A stretch of 64,000 bases of DNA from an uncultured Mucilaginibacter sp. (GTDB taxonomy: Bacteria > Bacteroidota > Bacteroidia > Sphingobacteriales > Sphingobacteriaceae): NCBI GenBank assembly GCA_903864275.1, contig CAIPFE010000056.1, positions 81,448 through 145,447 of the forward strand, read 5' to 3'. Numbering within the stretch: position 1 is the stretch's first letter; each line of letters starts with the position of its first letter. Positions 1 to 7,841 of this stretch are shown piece by piece. The notes beneath the pieces are model-generated. The model made no database searches and was not told where the DNA came from. It was given only the letters and a program-made list of their open reading frames with translations. The position numbers and the translations under genes are program-made.

Positions 1-715
1 AACCTGGTTTTACCAGTTCGAATTGGATAAAGACTCCCAAATATTACCGGTGCCACCCACTAAAAAACATAAGATCGAGTTTTTTGGCAATTCCATCACA
101 TGCGGGTATGCGGATGAAGACTCAACCGGCAAAGACCGGGGTACCAGCCCTTACGAAAACGGTTATTTGAGCTATGCGGCGTTAATTGCGCGCCATTTCG
201 ATGCTGAATTTTATAATACTTCAAAAAGCGGTATAGGGATCACCGTCAGCTGGTTTCCGCTTATCATGCCCGAAATGTATAACAGGCTCGATCCGTCGGA
301 CGACCAAAGCATGTGGGACTTTAAGAATTACACGCCCGACCTGGTAGTAATCAACTTATTTCAGAATGATTCGTGGATAGTAAAACTGCCTGATAATGAA
401 CAGTTCAAAGCACGGTTTGGCGCTAAGCCGCCAACCGACGAGCAACTGACAAAAGCCTACCGCAATTTCCTGAAAACCATCAGGGATACCTATCCCAAAG
501 CCCAGATCATCTGTACGTTGGGCAGCATGGATGCCACAAAACAAGGTTCGCCATGGCCCGGCTACATCGAAAAAGCGGCGACCAGCCTCGGCGACAAAAA
601 GATATTTACTCATTTTATTCCCTACAAAAACACACCTGGCCACCCAAGCGTTAAAGAACAGCAGGCCATGGCCGATGATTTGACCGCCTTTATTGATCAG
701 AATATTAAGTGGTGA
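1..715 (+). CDS. SGNH/GDSL-type esterase, 3' part (CE2-like)
   Basis: The reading frame is open to the left edge, so the gene starts outside the window; the TTG at 23 is only the first start-like codon inside it. The visible part is the SGNH hydrolase domain. Block I is FFGNSITCGY with the nucleophilic Ser, an INLFQNDSW stretch supplies the block III Asn, and the C-terminal GHPS supplies the catalytic His. A domain opening with KHKIEFFGNSITCGY after an N-terminal segment is typical of carbohydrate esterase family 2 (acetyl-xylan esterases), whose jelly-roll domain would lie upstream. The substrate is inferred. The stop codon is followed within a few bases by a repeat hairpin. Confidence 0.8.
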   Translation, partial: TWFYQFELDKDSQILPVPPTKKHKIEFFGNSITCGYADEDSTGKDRGTSPYENGYLSYAALIARHFDAEFYNTSKSGIGITVSWFPLIMPEMYNRLDPSDDQSMWDFKNYTPDLVVINLFQNDSWIVKLPDNEQFKARFGAKPPTDEQLTKAYRNFLKTIRDTYPKAQIICTLGSMDATKQGSPWPGYIEKAATSLGDKKIFTHFIPYKNTPGHPSVKEQQAMADDLTAFIDQNIKW

Positions 716-718
716 AGA

Positions 719-846
719 AGTTCATTGTCCATAGTTCATGGTAGCTGCGTTTGGGGTTCATGGTAGCTGCCATTGAATTGTCAACTATCAAATGGGTAGA
801 CCCATCAACTTCCCGCCATGAACCATGAACTATGAACCATGAACTA
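719..846. repeat. Intergenic word-repeat hairpin (atgaac/ccatgaac words)
   Basis: The left arm (about 719-749) reads agttcattgtccatagttca and on; the right arm (817-846) is made of atgaac and ccatgaac units and is the near-complement of the left. Between them ggtagctgc occurs twice and a perfect small hairpin, atgggt-ag-acccat (792-805), forms the apex. No ORF lies inside. The same atgaac/ggtagctgc words recur at 2686-2756 and 9896-9925. Confidence 0.85.
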
Positions 847-880
847 AATAACCTAATTTTACCCCCACCAATTATTAAGC

Positions 881-1579
881 ATGAACAAAGTTGTTAAGGA
901 CGCTGATGAGGCAATTTATGATATTGAAGATGGCATGACGCTGATGCTCGGCGGGTTTGGGTTATGCGGACTGCCCGAGAACTGCATTAGCGCGCTGGTG
1001 AGGAAAGGTGTAAAAGACCTGACCTGTATATCAAATAATGCCGGGGTTGATGATTTTGGCATTGGCCTGATGCTCAAAAAACGGCAGGTTAAGAAGATGG
1101 TTGCTTCGTATGTAGGAGAGAACGCTGAATTTGAAAGGCAGCTTTTGAGCGGAGAGATGGAAGTTGAATTAATACCTCAGGGCACTCTTGCAACCCGTTG
1201 TATGGCAGCCGGTTATGGCATGCCAGCTATATTTACTCCGGCTGGTATCGGTACGGAAGTAGCCATTGGCAAAGAAATAAGAAATTTTAACGGCAAGGAT
1301 TATTTAATGGAAATGGCTTTTGAAGCAGACTTTGCCTTAGTAAAGGCGTGGAAAGGCGATACCATGGGAAATTTAGTTTTCCGTGCAACTGCACGCAATT
1401 TTAATCCGGTGATGGCAATGGCCGGAAAGGTTACTATCGCGGAAGTTGAAGAATTGGTACAGCCAGGTGAGCTTGATCCCGATCATATTCATACGCCGGG
1501 AATATATGTCCATAGGATTTTCCAGGGTACTGATTATGAAAAACGGATAGAAAACAAAACGCATAGAAAAAAGAAGTAA
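881..1579 (+). CDS. scoA: 3-oxoacid CoA-transferase subunit A
   Basis: This is the alpha subunit of succinyl-CoA:3-ketoacid CoA-transferase, which moves CoA from succinyl-CoA to acetoacetate and so activates ketone bodies. Its 232 residues match the usual alpha-subunit length. The N-terminal LMLGGFGLCGLPENCI stretch (about residues 21-36) and the later GYGMPAIFTPAGIGTEVA block are family hallmarks. The beta subunit lies at 2032, but instead of abutting, the two are separated by a 452-bp insert carrying an S23-family gene. The stop codon TAA (1577-1579) is also the first three bases of the left inverted repeat of that insert. Confidence 0.95.
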   Translation: MNKVVKDADEAIYDIEDGMTLMLGGFGLCGLPENCISALVRKGVKDLTCISNNAGVDDFGIGLMLKKRQVKKMVASYVGENAEFERQLLSGEMEVELIPQGTLATRCMAAGYGMPAIFTPAGIGTEVAIGKEIRNFNGKDYLMEMAFEADFALVKAWKGDTMGNLVFRATARNFNPVMAMAGKVTIAEVEELVQPGELDPDHIHTPGIYVHRIFQGTDYEKRIENKTHRKKK

Positions 1580-1616
1580 TTTGAAAATTTGAAGATGTGC
1601 TAATTTGAAAATTAAA
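1577..1616 (+). repeat. Left inverted repeat flanking the S23 gene
   Basis: The unit taatttgaaaattt is repeated (1577-1590 and again at 1601-1613) around a gaagatgtgc spacer. It is the inverted complement of 1984-2028, so the RNA could fold into an imperfect stem of roughly 35-40 bp with the whole S23 ORF in the loop. The arm starts on the scoA stop codon. Confidence 0.85.
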
Positions 1617-1635
1617 AACCCTAAATAGTTAAATC

Positions 1636-1983
1636 ATGAGAAACGACAGAGAAAACCTGATTGTCAATTTAACTTTTCAATTTGCCTTACAGATAATTGA
1701 ATTTACCGAGGAATTAGAAGCAGTTAAAAAATATGTCATCGCAAAACAACTAATTAAATCGGGCACTTCGATTGGCGCTAACGTTCGCGAAGCGCAAAAC
1801 GCTGAAAGTAAAAATGATTTTGTCCATAAGCTAAAAATAGCTGCCAAGGAAGCGGATGAAACGGAATATTTTTTACTGCTCTGTCAATTCTCAAAAACCT
1901 ATCCTTTTGATCAATCATTACTTGACAAATTACAGGTAATAGTTAAGGTTTTATCTAAGATCATTTCCAGTTCAAAAGAATAA
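1636..1983 (+). CDS. Four-helix-bundle protein, S23 / 23S rRNA intervening-sequence protein family
   Basis: The 115-residue all-helical protein carries the family signature QLIKSGTSIGANVREAQNAE (about residues 38-57) followed by DFVHKLKIAAKEADETEYF, typical of PF05635/TIGR02436. Members were first found in intervening sequences of 23S rRNA and are related to the Avd accessory protein of diversity-generating retroelements. Their biochemical role is not settled. Here no rRNA is present: the gene sits between scoA and scoB, inside inverted repeats at 1577-1616 and 1984-2028. That recalls an rRNA intervening sequence, with an ORF in the loop of a long hairpin, and suggests a small insertion in an ancestral scoAB operon. 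Family assignment is firm; mobility is inference. Confidence 0.93.
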   Translation: MRNDRENLIVNLTFQFALQIIEFTEELEAVKKYVIAKQLIKSGTSIGANVREAQNAESKNDFVHKLKIAAKEADETEYFLLLCQFSKTYPFDQSLLDKLQVIVKVLSKIISSSKE

Positions 1984-2028
1984 TTTAATTCATTTTCAAA
2001 TTTTCAACTTGCCAAATTTTCAAATTGA
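1984..2028 (+). repeat. Right inverted repeat flanking the S23 gene
   Basis: It starts directly after the S23 stop codon and is built of attttcaaattttcaa and caaattttcaaattga, the complement of the left arm at 1577-1616. It ends 3 nt before the scoB ATG. Confidence 0.85.
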
Positions 2029-2031
2029 ATC

Positions 2032-2688
2032 ATGTTAGATAAAGAGGGTATTGCAAAGCGAATTGCTAAAGAGATAAAAGACGGCTACTACGTTAACCTG
2101 GGCATTGGCATACCAACACTTGTAGCCAATTACATCCCTCATAACATTGATGTGGTATTGCAATCAGAAAACGGCATGCTTGGCATGGGGCCGTTCCCAT
2201 TCGAGGGGGAAGAGGACGCAGATATAATAAATGCCGGTAAACAAACCATAACCATGCTGCCGGGCGCCGCAATATTTGACTCGGCGATGAGCTTTGGGAT
2301 GATTCGTGCCAAAAAAGTAAACCTCACCATACTTGGTGCTATGGAAGTATCGGAAAATGGCGATATAGCCAGCTGGAAGATCCCCGGTAAAATGGTGAAG
2401 GGAATGGGTGGCGCCATGGATTTGGTGGCATCGGCCGAAAATATCATCGTAGCTATGCAACATCAAAATAAACACGGCGAATCGAAATTACTACCAAAAT
2501 GTCTCCTTCCATTAACCGGCATAAACTGCGTTAAAAAAATTGTAACTGAATTAGCTGTATTTGATGTGTTACCCGAAGGTGGTTTTAAACTTTTAGAGCG
2601 CGCGCCGGGCGTTAGCATTGAACAAATAAAAAATGCTACCGGCGGAAAGTTAATTATCGAAGGCGACGTGCCGGAAATGATTCTTTAG
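2032..2688 (+). CDS. scoB: 3-oxoacid CoA-transferase subunit B
   Basis: This is the beta subunit of the succinyl-CoA:acetoacetate CoA-transferase, pairing with the product of scoA at 881. Its 218 residues are normal for the family. The catalytic glutamate that forms the CoA thioester lies in LQSENGMLGMGPFP (Glu46), preceded by the NLGIGIPTLVANY motif. ATG 2032 follows the right arm of the S23-flanking repeat immediately, so its leader is repeat-derived. The stop TAG (2686-2688) is at the same time the first three bases of the next repeat hairpin. Confidence 0.95.
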   Translation: MLDKEGIAKRIAKEIKDGYYVNLGIGIPTLVANYIPHNIDVVLQSENGMLGMGPFPFEGEEDADIINAGKQTITMLPGAAIFDSAMSFGMIRAKKVNLTILGAMEVSENGDIASWKIPGKMVKGMGGAMDLVASAENIIVAMQHQNKHGESKLLPKCLLPLTGINCVKKIVTELAVFDVLPEGGFKLLERAPGVSIEQIKNATGGKLIIEGDVPEMIL

Positions 2689-2756
2689 TTCATAGTTGAT
2701 GGTTCATAGTTTAAGGTAGCTGCAAGGCGGCTTTTTTGCTATGACCTATGAACTCT
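2686..2756. repeat. Word-repeat hairpin between convergent genes
   Basis: The left arm tagttcatagttgatggttc (from 2686, the scoB stop codon) pairs imperfectly with gctatgacctatgaact (2738-2754), which overlaps the 3' end of the minus-strand kinase gene. It shares atgaac and ggtagctgc words with the hairpin at 719-846. Confidence 0.75.
2718..2737 (+). terminator. Rho-independent terminator of the sco operon
   Basis: The stem agctgc / gcggct (six pairs, one G-U) encloses an aag loop and is followed by six Ts. It lies 30 nt after the scoB stop, nested in the repeat hairpin, so the repeat appears to have been co-opted as terminator. Confidence 0.65.
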
Positions 2757-3387
2757 TCAAAATCTTCTTCCTCAATTCCTGTGATATCTCCTTCGTTACA
2801 CAAATAATATCCGCTGTCACATCTGTATTATTTATAACCACCTGGTCGCATTCATCCCGGTAGGGTAACAGATATTCATTATATGCCGGTACCACGTGAT
2901 TTATCCATTTATACATTACATCGTCGTGCGAGTAGCCGCGTTCAATAGCGTCGCGATTTATACGCCGTTGCAATGCTATACCGTCATCAGCCTCGATAAA
3001 AATCTTAAGGTCGAGTATAGAGGCTATTTTTTCAAAATGAAAGATAAATAGGCCTTCGACGATCATGATGGGCGCCGGTTTTATCTCGAGCGTTTTTGGC
3101 ACAACGTCGGGGTTGTTGAAAGTGTATTCCTTTTTTTGGATGGTTTCGCCGTTCATCAAACTGGCAATATCTTCTTCAAATTGCCCGCGATCTATAGTTG
3201 CAGGAAGGTCGAAGTTATATAGCTTATTCTCCTCCTTGGTCATGTTGTGGGCAACAGGGATATAATAATCATCCTGCGACACCAGGCAAACTTCGCCATG
3301 TGTAAAATGCTCCAGGAAACACTTTAAAAAAAAAGTTTTCCCCGAGCCGCTACCACCGGCAATACCGATGACAAATGGTTTATTCAT
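2746..3387 (-). CDS. udk: Uridine kinase-like P-loop kinase
   Basis: The 213-residue protein is of the phosphoribulokinase/uridine kinase family. Walker A is GGSGSGKT (residues 11-18 within FVIGIAGGSGSGKTFF), and the SQDDYYIP and NFDLPATIDRGQFEEDI stretches match the nucleoside-binding region of uridine kinases, which phosphorylate uridine and cytidine in pyrimidine salvage. The start ATG overlaps the 3' end of the upstream LysM gene by 8 bp, so the two are probably co-transcribed and translationally coupled. The 3' end reaches into a repeat hairpin shared with the convergent sco operon. Substrate specificity is family-based. Confidence 0.85.
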   Translation of the reverse strand: MNKPFVIGIAGGSGSGKTFFLKCFLEHFTHGEVCLVSQDDYYIPVAHNMTKEENKLYNFDLPATIDRGQFEEDIASLMNGETIQKKEYTFNNPDVVPKTLEIKPAPIMIVEGLFIFHFEKIASILDLKIFIEADDGIALQRRINRDAIERGYSHDDVMYKWINHVVPAYNEYLLPYRDECDQVVINNTDVTADIICVTKEISQELRKKILKSS

Positions 3388-4435
3388 TCGGGCTGCCGTA
3401 GCTGATGCTTACATGAAAACGTTTATCCAGGGCGCCCAATGAGCTGGCAACACTTTTTGTCATTATGATAATAACGTCCTTTGTTGCTTCAGTATCTGTA
3501 AAACTGCCTACCACTTTTGCAAATGTGGTACGGTTGGTCATGGTGTTGGTTATCTTTATAACAGTCCCGATAGGGGCAGTACGGTGAAGCACCAGCTTTT
3601 TATTGGGGTCCAGGCCGGCCTCGTCCATCCAGGTGGCTACGCCTTTTTCATTTTTCTCATATAAACCATAACGGTTCGCATTTAAATGGTGGTCTAAACT
3701 GCTGCTATCTTTATTCGGCGATATTAATGCTGAATCATGCGCAACCGGGGCGCTTACGGGGCCTATTGCAGGTGCTTCTGGGGTAGCTTTTTCTCCTGAC
3801 TTTACCATTAAAAGCTGCCCGGGCGCAAGCGTTGTCGTGGTTAAATTATTCAGCCGCGTAATATCATCAACCGTAGTATTGAAACGCTTGCTTATGGCAT
3901 ACAATGTTTCCCCGGCCGACACTTTGTATTGGGTTGGCGCTGTGTTATTATCCTGCACCGGCTGTTGCACTGCCTGGGCAGGTTGCTGCACCGCCTGCTC
4001 AGTAGACGTTTGGTCCTGTGCCTGCTCAGATTTGTCATTTATATGCTTGTATTTTTTTTCATCCTGGGCTTCTGCCGCTAACCTTGCTTTTTTTTCTTTT
4101 TTTGTTTCTTTAACGGCCTTATCTGATTTAGCAACTTTCTCCGGTGTTTCTTTTTCTTTGTGCGATTTTTTATAAGGCTCATTCGTCGGCACTTCAACAA
4201 TAGCGCCTATAGATAGGGTCGCCTTTTTTTTGCCATTAAACTTCATTAACGCTTCAGGCTGAATATGGTAACGCCGGCCGATGGAATAATAGGTATCTTT
4301 TGCTTTAACTTTAAACAGGATCAATTTTTTGCCGTCACTGTTTTTTACACCAACTGAATCAACTACAGGTTTTGCAAATAAAGATGTACATATTGCGAAT
4401 AACGATATGGTAATTAATGGAATCTTAAATTTCAT
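3380..4435 (-). CDS. Secreted LysM-repeat protein with RlpA-like C-terminal domain
   Basis: The N-terminal signal peptide MKFKIPLITISLFAICTSLFA precedes two LysM modules: about residues 40-85 (KVKAKDTYYSIGRRYHIQPE) and about 170-215 (YKVSAGETLYAISKRFNTTV). The linker between them is rich in Lys/Glu and then in Gln/Ala/Val. LysM modules bind the glycan backbone of peptidoglycan. The C-terminal 70 residues (LHRTAPIGTVIKITNTMTNR to the end) resemble the double-psi barrel of RlpA-type proteins, which can be lytic transglycosylases; no catalytic residue is claimed. Export to the periplasm or outer membrane is inferred. The gene overlaps the downstream kinase by 8 bp and follows the DUF4905 gene by 21 nt, so the three form one unit. 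Confidence 0.85.
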   Translation of the reverse strand: MKFKIPLITISLFAICTSLFAKPVVDSVGVKNSDGKKLILFKVKAKDTYYSIGRRYHIQPEALMKFNGKKKATLSIGAIVEVPTNEPYKKSHKEKETPEKVAKSDKAVKETKKEKKARLAAEAQDEKKYKHINDKSEQAQDQTSTEQAVQQPAQAVQQPVQDNNTAPTQYKVSAGETLYAISKRFNTTVDDITRLNNLTTTTLAPGQLLMVKSGEKATPEAPAIGPVSAPVAHDSALISPNKDSSSLDHHLNANRYGLYEKNEKGVATWMDEAGLDPNKKLVLHRTAPIGTVIKITNTMTNRTTFAKVVGSFTDTEATKDVIIIMTKSVASSLGALDKRFHVSISYGSPNE

Positions 4436-4456
4436 AATAGACTTTAGTTCAATAAT

Positions 4457-5215
4457 TTAGAAAGTTAAAACTTTCAACTCCGACTTATTTTTTATATAAA
4501 CCAAACGGTTTTTATGCATTATAAACGCCTCCGGCTGGATTTTTTGTATCTCCTGGTTTAATAAATCTTCATAAACCTTGTTAACGCCATCCATTATAAA
4601 AAGTGACTGCGTTAACTGCCCCCCCTTTAGCGCGTGCAAAGATACAATTCTGAAATTATTGTATTCAAGGTAATGTATCATATTTCCAAAAGCGTGCACA
4701 GGCCACAGCCCGGGGGCTAAAAACTCCGGCGGTTTTACCTCCGGCAACACAATACTATTCTCTAACCTTTTGTAAACAGACGGCTCATAGATGCGGGTTG
4801 TTGCACCGGTTTTAATATCGGCTAAAAATAATTTCCGGGGTTGTATGCGGGCGTCATACAAAACAGGTCCGTTTATAGATAAATGGTCGAAGGAATACGC
4901 GAAATCACTCCAGAGTGTTTTTCCGGTGAGCGCATCTACTGCAAGCAGACCCTTATGGACCGGCCCCGTCTCCGACTGGTAAAAGTGTAATAGTAGTACA
5001 CCGTCGAATGCCGCTTCGATACCGGTGAACCAGCGTTCGTCAGTACTAAGGTCTTTAAAAAGCACTTCCCCGTTTAAAAGGTTAATAGCCCCGAAATAAA
5101 CTTTTTTCTCGTCGCTGTTTCTTACTTCAACAAAAATAGTTTCGGTTATTTCATCGATCTCCATCCGCCAGATTGGGCCTTCGAATTGCTCGCTTATGTT
5201 GGGCAACATGGTCAT
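4457..5215 (-). CDS. DUF4905-type beta-propeller-like protein
   Basis: The 252-residue protein has no signal peptide. It is built of short beta-rich repeats, for example VFVEVRNSDEKKVYFGAINL and HKGLLAVDALTGKTLWSDF; the second is the PQQ/WD-like blade motif seen in quinoprotein-type propellers. The sequence fits the Bacteroidota family DUF4905, whose function is unknown. The start at 5215 is followed by a second Met two codons in, and either may be used. It lies upstream of the LysM gene in the same direction. Confidence 0.6.
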   Translation of the reverse strand: MTMLPNISEQFEGPIWRMEIDEITETIFVEVRNSDEKKVYFGAINLLNGEVLFKDLSTDERWFTGIEAAFDGVLLLHFYQSETGPVHKGLLAVDALTGKTLWSDFAYSFDHLSINGPVLYDARIQPRKLFLADIKTGATTRIYEPSVYKRLENSIVLPEVKPPEFLAPGLWPVHAFGNMIHYLEYNNFRIVSLHALKGGQLTQSLFIMDGVNKVYEDLLNQEIQKIQPEAFIMHKNRLVYIKNKSELKVLTF

Positions 5216-5225
5216 GCCTGTAAAT

Positions 5226-5395
5226 ATGGGGTTAATTTCGGATTTGTTTGAATGCGGATTGCGGAATGCCGATTGCGGAATTGAAGAAAATTGGGATTTA
5301 GATCCGAAGGACTCCTTTGGAGAATTTCGATTTCGGATTTAAGTATGATGGTTTTAAAATCCTGCAAGTCCCTTAATCCCGCAAATCCTGGTCCG
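5226..5395. repeat. Word-repeat region (gcggattgcggaatgc words)
   Basis: Tandem gattgcgg/aatgccgattgcgg units (about 5250-5281) follow tttcggatttg (5237). An apical hairpin forms at ccgaaggactcctttgg (about 5314-5330), and tttcgatttcggattt plus gcaaatcctgg-type words follow on the right. The arms are more decayed than at other sites. The tttcggattt word recurs, inverted, at 38784-38820. Confidence 0.7.
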
Positions 5396-5396
5396 T

Positions 5397-7223
5397 TTAA
5401 CCAACCTCAAATTGTAATCCGCTCAGATACCGGTATAACCCCTGCTCATTGCTGATGAGCTCCAGGTGGCTGCCGCTTTCAATGATCTTTCCTTTTTCAA
5501 GTACAATGATCTTATCGGCTTCGCGGATAGTAGAAAGGCGGTGGGCTATTATGATCGAGGTGCGGTCTTTCATCAATTCTTCCAGGGCTTCCTGTACAAG
5601 GCGTTCTGACTCGGAATCAAGCGACGAAGTGGCTTCGTCAAGTATCAGTATAGACGGATTTTTTAACAGCGCCCTTGCAATTGCAACGCGCTGGCGCTGC
5701 CCACCGGATAATTTAACCCCACGCTCGCCAACAATAGTTTCGTAGCCTTCGGGGAACGATGTGATAAACTGGTGCGCGTTGGCCCTTTGCGCTGCCTGCA
5801 TAATTTCATCTTTTGAAGCGGTTAACTTTCCATAGGCAATATTCTCAAATATCGACCCGCCAAAAAGCATTACATCCTGCGGAACGATAGCTACCTGGTT
5901 ACGGATGTCTGTGAGTGAATAATCACTTGAGGGCTTGCCATCAAATAATATAGTGCCGCTTTGCGGATGATAGAACTGTAAAATTAATGCAGCCATAGTA
6001 GATTTACCCGAGCCGCTTGGCCCGACAATAGCCACCCTTTGCCCGGCTGCCGCATCAAACGACACATCTTTTAATACCTCCACTTCGGGCCGCGATGGAT
6101 AGGCGAAACCTACATTTGAAAAGGAAAGATTGCCCTCAATTTTTTGCCTGATGACATTGTCGATTTCGCGGATCGATACTTCTTCGCCTTTTTCATCCAG
6201 TATTTCCAGCACGCGCTCGCTTGCGCCAACTGCTTTTTGAACGTTGGCGTACAGGTCGGGAAAACTGCCCATCGCGCTGCCCATAAAGGCTGCATACAGG
6301 GCAAATTTCAGTAAGTCGCCGACGGTAATCTCGTGGCTATTAACCAGCGTACAGGCATAGCCCACTATGGCCACAATTGCCCCGAACATACAGAACACGA
6401 TAAATGATACAAACATGCCCCTGTATTTGGCGCCTTTTATGGCAATATCCGCAACCTCACGGATATTTTTTCCATAGCGCGCCGCCTCGAATGCCTCGTT
6501 AACGAACGCTTTAACGTTGGCAATTCCTTGCAGTGTTTCCTCAATAACTGTGTTTGATTCCGCCAGTTTATCCTGCGCCTGGCGGGAAATTTTCCGGATA
6601 AACCGGCCAAAAAAAATCGCAACTACAATTAAAGGCGGTACCAGTATCAGCATCGCTAGTGCCAACTTTATCGAAATTATCGCCATAAAGATCACACCGC
6701 CAACCAATAAGACTGATTGCCTTATCATTTCGGCAATTGTTGTTGTAAGCGTATCCTGTATTTGCGAAAGGTCGGCCGAAATGCGGCTGTTAAGCTCGCC
6801 CACCCGGCGGTTCGAAAAAAAGTTCATCGGCAATGTGATCAGCTTAAAATAGGTATCCCTGCGAATATCGGCTAAAGAACGTTCGGCGACGTTCACAAAC
6901 CATAATATCCTAAAAAACGATACAAACCCCTGTAAAAACAACACGCTGAATGCAAGTATTAAGATGCCTTTTATTGTTCCCGGTAAAATACCGCCTTTGT
7001 GCTTTCCCTGTGCCGTATCTATCAGGGCCCCGATGAACGAAGGAAATGCAAGCCCAACCAGGCTCGACAAAAATAAAAATCCCAAAGCGGCAATAAACAT
7101 GCCCCTGTAGGGCTTTATGTATGCCACCAAACGCGAAATATTATTAAGGGTTTGCTTGTTTAATTTTGCTTTGGGCAATTCCGTTTCCGCCGCGTTACTG
7201 CTGTTTAATCGTCTCCTGGCCAT
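5397..7223 (-). CDS. ABC exporter, fused membrane and ATPase domains (MsbA-like)
   Basis: The 608-residue half-transporter has an N-terminal six-helix exporter domain (about residues 40-330) and a C-terminal ATPase. The ATPase shows Walker A GPSGSGKST (401-409), Q-loop IVPQD, signature LSGGQRQR (505-512), Walker B ILILDE (525-530) and H-loop His561. It would act as a homodimer exporting lipid, drug or peptide; MsbA-like lipid flipping is the usual annotation, but the substrate cannot be read from sequence. The first 25 residues are a polar, basic cytoplasmic extension. It stands alone between two intergenic regions. Confidence 0.92.
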   Translation of the reverse strand: MARRRLNSSNAAETELPKAKLNKQTLNNISRLVAYIKPYRGMFIAALGFLFLSSLVGLAFPSFIGALIDTAQGKHKGGILPGTIKGILILAFSVLFLQGFVSFFRILWFVNVAERSLADIRRDTYFKLITLPMNFFSNRRVGELNSRISADLSQIQDTLTTTIAEMIRQSVLLVGGVIFMAIISIKLALAMLILVPPLIVVAIFFGRFIRKISRQAQDKLAESNTVIEETLQGIANVKAFVNEAFEAARYGKNIREVADIAIKGAKYRGMFVSFIVFCMFGAIVAIVGYACTLVNSHEITVGDLLKFALYAAFMGSAMGSFPDLYANVQKAVGASERVLEILDEKGEEVSIREIDNVIRQKIEGNLSFSNVGFAYPSRPEVEVLKDVSFDAAAGQRVAIVGPSGSGKSTMAALILQFYHPQSGTILFDGKPSSDYSLTDIRNQVAIVPQDVMLFGGSIFENIAYGKLTASKDEIMQAAQRANAHQFITSFPEGYETIVGERGVKLSGGQRQRVAIARALLKNPSILILDEATSSLDSESERLVQEALEELMKDRTSIIIAHRLSTIREADKIIVLEKGKIIESGSHLELISNEQGLYRYLSGLQFEVG

Positions 7224-7310
7224 TTATTGTTTGCTGTGTATCCTTATGTAATAACTGTTGGACGATTGAAACGGCCTAACATTTTATATCACGTAAAGAT
7301 AGCTACAAAA

Positions 7311-7835
7311 TTACGCTACACGCCTGCTTTTCCGGGTAAGCAGGTACAAAGTCAGCACAAACAATAGCGCCAATGCAATAATAAACTTGAGTTTTGTATT
7401 TTCCTGCTGCTGCTGTTGCTTTTGTGCGTCTGCCTTAAGGAGATCAACCTGGGTCCTTAACCTGTTGATGGTGGTCATAAAGCCAAGATTGCTTTTTTCA
7501 GCTTCTTTTGAATGGCTTTGAACTTGTGTACGCTGAAATACGGTATAATCAAACAATATTTTTAATTCCCTATAAATAGCATTGTCAGTTTTAACAATAT
7601 CCATTAAAATATCATTGGAGCGGCGAATATCCTTTTTGGTTTGTAAACCGAAAATGCCCGTATGCATGCTCAGGCTTAGGTCATACTGGCCAAATTTTAG
7701 TGCCCGTTGGTCAAGCATATTGTTTATCTTTTGGCGTTCAAGCTGGTAAGCAAGTGAGTCGTTTTTTGCCTGGGCAAAAACAATTGCGGTTGAAAGGCAA
7801 ACAAGGCTGGTCAGGATAATTTTTTTAATCATCAT
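7311..7835 (-). CDS. Exported single-pass membrane protein, coiled-coil
   Basis: I do not recognise a named family. The 174 residues start with a cleavable signal peptide (MMIKKIILTSLVCLSTAIVFA) and carry a helical, coiled-coil-prone middle. Just before the C-terminal membrane helix (LKFIIALALLFVLTLYLL) there is a QQQQQ run, and the protein ends with the basic tail TRKSRRVA. The predicted topology places the body in the periplasm and the tail in the cytoplasm. Two adjacent Met codons open the gene. It follows the SAM hydroxide adenosyltransferase gene by 6 nt, so it belongs to the same transcript. Confidence 0.7.
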   Translation of the reverse strand: MMIKKIILTSLVCLSTAIVFAQAKNDSLAYQLERQKINNMLDQRALKFGQYDLSLSMHTGIFGLQTKKDIRRSNDILMDIVKTDNAIYRELKILFDYTVFQRTQVQSHSKEAEKSNLGFMTTINRLRTQVDLLKADAQKQQQQQENTKLKFIIALALLFVLTLYLLTRKSRRVA

Positions 7836-7841
7836 AATTCT

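Noticed and set aside
719..846. Tandem words read as a CRISPR array
   Set aside because: Units are 7-12 bp and variable, without spacers of regular length, and there is no cas gene in the window.
1636..1983. S23 gene taken as a sign of a nearby 23S rRNA intervening sequence
   Set aside because: No rRNA sequence is present around it; flanks are scoA and scoB.
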